The notes beneath the pieces are model-generated. The model was given only the letters and a program-made list of their open reading frames with translations. It made no database searches and was not told the origin of the DNA. Below are positions 60,653 to 64,000 of a DNA stretch of 64,000 nucleotides, piece by piece. A program made the translations under genes and the position numbers. The stretch spans positions 1 to 64,000 of the forward strand of contig JAQXGH010000048.1 of assembly GCA_029006195.1 (NCBI GenBank), given 5' to 3'. This DNA is from Bacillota bacterium. GTDB lineage: Bacteria > Bacillota > Clostridia > Peptostreptococcales > Anaerovoracaceae. Each line of letters begins with the position of its first letter. Position 1 is the stretch's first letter.

Positions 60653-61945
60653 ATGTTGGCAGTAATACGAAGATTATTAGAAAAAACAAATAACATAAAA
60701 AGAAGTTCATATGTATGGAATGCCATGAATGCCATCATTTCAGCTCTTCAGAGTCCAGTGATAATGATGGTAATGACGAGGACAAATGGCGTTGATGACG
60801 CAGGTGTTTTCTCGATTGCGTTCGCAGTAGCTACACTGATGCTGTATGTCGGTCTTTACGGACTGAGAAGATTTCAGTCATCAGATATGCATAACAAGTA
60901 CACATTTGGTGAATATCATGGTATGAGAATACTTACATGTTCAATGATGTTATTTGTCAGTCTTATGTATTGCTTCTACGGACTTTGCTTCACCAATTAT
61001 ACAAGTGAAAAGGCAACTGTAATATTCCTCATCTGCATAGCTAAGTGCTGTCAGGCTTACTCTGACGTATATCATGGATGCATGCAGCAAAAGGGGAGAC
61101 TGGATGTAGCGACTAAGTCATCATCTGTCAGATATCTGGCAGAAATGGTTCTTTATGCTGTAGCTCTGGTTATTACAAAGAACCTTATCATTTCAACAGC
61201 TGTATTCACAGCTGCATCTATATTCTTCCTGCTCATCACATCAGTAAACGCAGGAAAGAATTATTGTTACTATAAGCCTGAATTCAACTGGAAGAAAATC
61301 AGGATGCTGGCAATCGAGGGCTTCCCTCTTTTTATCAGCCTCTTTCTGAATATGTATATAAGCAATGCGCCTAAATATGCTATCGACCAGTATCTTAATG
61401 ACGAAGTTCAGGCAATTTACAATATGATATTCATGCCGGCCTTTATGGTAATGATGATATCGAATTTCATATTCAATCCGATACTCACAACCTATGCAGA
61501 GCTTTGGCTGGCTAAGACAAAAGAAGCACTCGCTTCACTTAAAAAGCATATCGCGGGTCAGATGATGGTAGTACTGGGGCTTACGATCCTGGGTCTTATA
61601 GTGGCCTATACAATCGCAATTCCTCTGCTTTCACTGATTTTCGGTGTGGATCTAAGTTCCTATAAAATGGAACTTTGCGTTGTAATGATCGGTGGCGGAG
61701 TACTGGCTTACTGCACTTTCTTCAGTACAGTATTAACGGTTATTCGCCTTCAGCAGAGCCTTATGGTCTGCTATGTGATCGTGTCATTGGCAGCCAAATT
61801 GCTGTCAAAGGTATTTGTTACTAATTTGGGTATTATGGGAGCGGCGTCCATGTATGCGGCGCTTATGATCCTTCTGGCTCTTATGCTCGGAGCAATAACT
61901 TTGTGGCGAATAAGAAAAGAAGGAAAACTATTGAATAAAAAATAG
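60653..61945 (+). CDS. Polysaccharide flippase (Wzx/MATE-like membrane protein)
   Basis: 12-14 hydrophobic segments; position next to WecE-like and LCP genes. Confidence 0.78.
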   Translation: MLAVIRRLLEKTNNIKRSSYVWNAMNAIISALQSPVIMMVMTRTNGVDDAGVFSIAFAVATLMLYVGLYGLRRFQSSDMHNKYTFGEYHGMRILTCSMMLFVSLMYCFYGLCFTNYTSEKATVIFLICIAKCCQAYSDVYHGCMQQKGRLDVATKSSSVRYLAEMVLYAVALVITKNLIISTAVFTAASIFFLLITSVNAGKNYCYYKPEFNWKKIRMLAIEGFPLFISLFLNMYISNAPKYAIDQYLNDEVQAIYNMIFMPAFMVMMISNFIFNPILTTYAELWLAKTKEALASLKKHIAGQMMVVLGLTILGLIVAYTIAIPLLSLIFGVDLSSYKMELCVVMIGGGVLAYCTFFSTVLTVIRLQQSLMVCYVIVSLAAKLLSKVFVTNLGIMGAASMYAALMILLALMLGAITLWRIRKEGKLLNKK

Positions 61946-61946
61946 A

Positions 61947-63086
61947 ATGGAGAGTAAGATGATCAACTTTAATGTAACACCATATGTTGGTAAAGAGCTT
62001 GAGTACATAAAACAGGCAATTGATAATCGCAAACTGTGCGGAGATGGTGAATTCACTAAGAAGTGCAATTCATGGATCGAAGAAAATACAGGTGTGACAA
62101 GAGCACTGCTTACAACTTCATGCACACAGGCTTTGGAAATGGCAGCGATCCTTGCTGACATCAAACCAGGTGATGAAGTAATTCTTCCTTCATTCACGTT
62201 TGTTTCAACAGCCAATGCATTCGTAATGCGTGGCGCAAAGCTCGTATTCGTCGATATAAGAGAAGATACTAAGAACATCGATGAAAAGCTCATCGAAAAC
62301 GCAATTACAGAGAAAACTAAAGTTATCGCTCCTGTACACTATGCAGGCGTAGGATGCGAAATGGACACTATCCTTAAGATCGCTAAGGAAAATAACATCA
62401 CCGTAGTTGAAGACGCAGCACAGGGCGTGATGGCATCATATAAGGGCAAGGCCCTGGGAAGCATGGGAGACTATGGCTGCTTCAGCTTCCACGAAACAAA
62501 GAACTACAGCATGGGCGAAGGCGGAGCTATTCTGATCAATGATAAAATCAAAGCAGAAGAAGCTGAAATCATCAGAGAGAAGGGTACAGACAGAAGCAGA
62601 TTCTTAAGAGGACAGGTAGACAAGTACTCATGGGTTTCAATGGGTTCATCATATCTGCCAAGCGATATGAACGCTGCATTCCTCCTGGCTCAGCTGGAAA
62701 AAGCCGCAGAAATAAACGAAAACAGACTGACTAGCTGGAACGCTTATAAGCAAAGGCTGCAGCCTTTGGAAGACAAGGGCGTTCTGAGACTCCCTGTAAT
62801 TCCAGAAGAATGCAAGCACAATGCTCATATGTTCTACCTGGTAACAGATGGAATCGAACAGAGAAGCCAGCTTATTAAGCATCTCAGAGCTAATGAAATC
62901 GAAGCTGTATTCCACTATGTACCTCTGCATTCAGCAAAGGCTGGCCTCGAATTCGGCAGATTTAGTGGCGAAGATAAGAATACAACAAGAATCGCTGAGT
63001 CACTTGTTAGACTTCCTATGTACTATGGATTAAAGGAAGATGAAATCGACTACATATGTGAAAAAATAAACGCATTTTATAAATAA
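61947..63086 (+). CDS. DegT/DnrJ/EryC1 aminotransferase, WecE/RffA-like (dTDP-4-amino-4,6-dideoxygalactose transaminase)
   Basis: INFNVTPYVGKELEYIKQAIDNRKLCGDGEFTKKCNSWIEENTG, GDEVILPSFTFVSTANAFVMRGAKLVFVDIREDTKNIDE, FSFHETKNYSMGEGGAILIN; long stretches resemble E. coli WecE as I recall it. Confidence 0.9.
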   Translation: MESKMINFNVTPYVGKELEYIKQAIDNRKLCGDGEFTKKCNSWIEENTGVTRALLTTSCTQALEMAAILADIKPGDEVILPSFTFVSTANAFVMRGAKLVFVDIREDTKNIDEKLIENAITEKTKVIAPVHYAGVGCEMDTILKIAKENNITVVEDAAQGVMASYKGKALGSMGDYGCFSFHETKNYSMGEGGAILINDKIKAEEAEIIREKGTDRSRFLRGQVDKYSWVSMGSSYLPSDMNAAFLLAQLEKAAEINENRLTSWNAYKQRLQPLEDKGVLRLPVIPEECKHNAHMFYLVTDGIEQRSQLIKHLRANEIEAVFHYVPLHSAKAGLEFGRFSGEDKNTTRIAESLVRLPMYYGLKEDEIDYICEKINAFYK

Positions 63087-63114
63087 AATTTGTCAAAGGT
63101 TTAGGGGCAGACCA

Positions 63115-64000
63115 TGAAAAAAGTTATGATTTTAGGCGCAGGAATATATCAGGTGCCTATTATAAAGAAAGCGATGGAAATGGGATTCGAAACCATCGCA
63201 GTATCTCCAGATGGAAATTATCCAGGCCTTAAAATCGCGGACAAGGTATATAACATCGATGTTCGCGACGGAGAAGCTATCCTGAAAATCGCACGTGAAG
63301 AGGGCATTTGCGGCATTACAACCGACCAGACTGATATCGCTGTCAGAACAGTTGCTTACGTAGCTGAGAAGATGGGTATTCCAGGCATCGGTTTTGAATG
63401 CGCTAAGCTTTTCACGGACAAATACCTTATGCGTACAAAGACTACGCAGCTGGGACTTCCAACTATCCCGTTTAAGATGGTAGGAAGCTATGAAGAAGCA
63501 GAAAGCTTCTTTAAGGAAATTGGTGGAGACGTAATCATAAAGCCTGTGGATAACCAGGGAAGCAGAGGAATTTTTTTTATCAGCAGCATTGAAATGCTGA
63601 AGGATCATTTCGAAGAGTCAAAGGGATATTCGGCATCAGGCAACGTTATTATTGAAAAGCACATCAAAGGTCCGGAATTTGAAGTAGATTCTATCCTCGT
63701 TGATTACGAAGAGAAGACACTTATGTATGCCGATACTGACCTTTATGATATACCTGACGTTTTCGCATCGAGAACTAGGCTTTATCCATCAGTTGCTGAT
63801 GATAAGGTAGTAGAGAAGCTGTTAAAGCTTAACCATGATATTATCACAGGCTTTGGACTTAAGCAGGGCCTTACTCACAGCGAATACATTATGGACGAAG
63901 AAGACGGTGAAATTTACCTTATAGAAGCTGCAGCAAGAGGCGGCGGCTCATTCATCTCTTCTGACATAGCAAGACTTCAGACTGGCGTTGACACATCACA
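63115..64000 (+). CDS. ATP-grasp domain protein (3' truncated by window end)
   Basis: Open frame from ATG 63115: MKKVMILGAGIYQVPIIKKAMEMGFETIAVSPDGNYPGLKIADKVYNIDVRD...; carbamoyl-phosphate-synthase-like ATP-grasp pattern. Absent from the ORF track because it runs off the end. Confidence 0.85.

Overview
64-kb window of a low-GC Firmicute, most likely a clostridial lineage (inferred from gene content). It is almost entirely a core-genome segment, and every confident CDS except one (671-1633) is on the + strand. It opens with the 3' part of a 5S rRNA and five tRNAs (CAT, Trp, Pro, CAT, Phe). A tightly packed ~23-kb array of 20 genes follows: queH-asnA-priA-def-fmt-yugP-rsmB-stp-prkC-rsgA-rpe-plsX-rnc-smc-ftsY-der-plsY-gpsA-miaB-MFS. 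Next come an MBL-fold RNA nuclease, a sigma-54 activator, a class-III aminotransferase, an RNase H-like protein, a XerD-like protein, carB, rplS, rbgA, rnhB, fhs (behind a ZTP riboswitch), a secreted papain-like protease, larA, valS, folC, a lipid kinase, a GNAT, two GH25 lysozymes, pgcA, LCP, ddl, thrS and a second LCP. The window ends in the start of a surface-polysaccharide locus (NlpC/P60, flippase, WecE-like aminotransferase, truncated ATP-grasp). I saw no prophage, transposon, CRISPR array or obvious defence system. The observations most worth follow-up are: (1) a candidate independent small RNA with C-rich unpaired segments at ~30254-30336, bounded by a near-consensus promoter and an intrinsic terminator; (2) a XerD-like tyrosine recombinase that keeps the fold, the nucleophilic Tyr and one Arg but has lost most other catalytic residues; (3) a WecE-like aminotransferase/ATP-grasp pair that may modify an amino-sugar; (4) regulatory layouts at rplS, fhs and the LCP operons.
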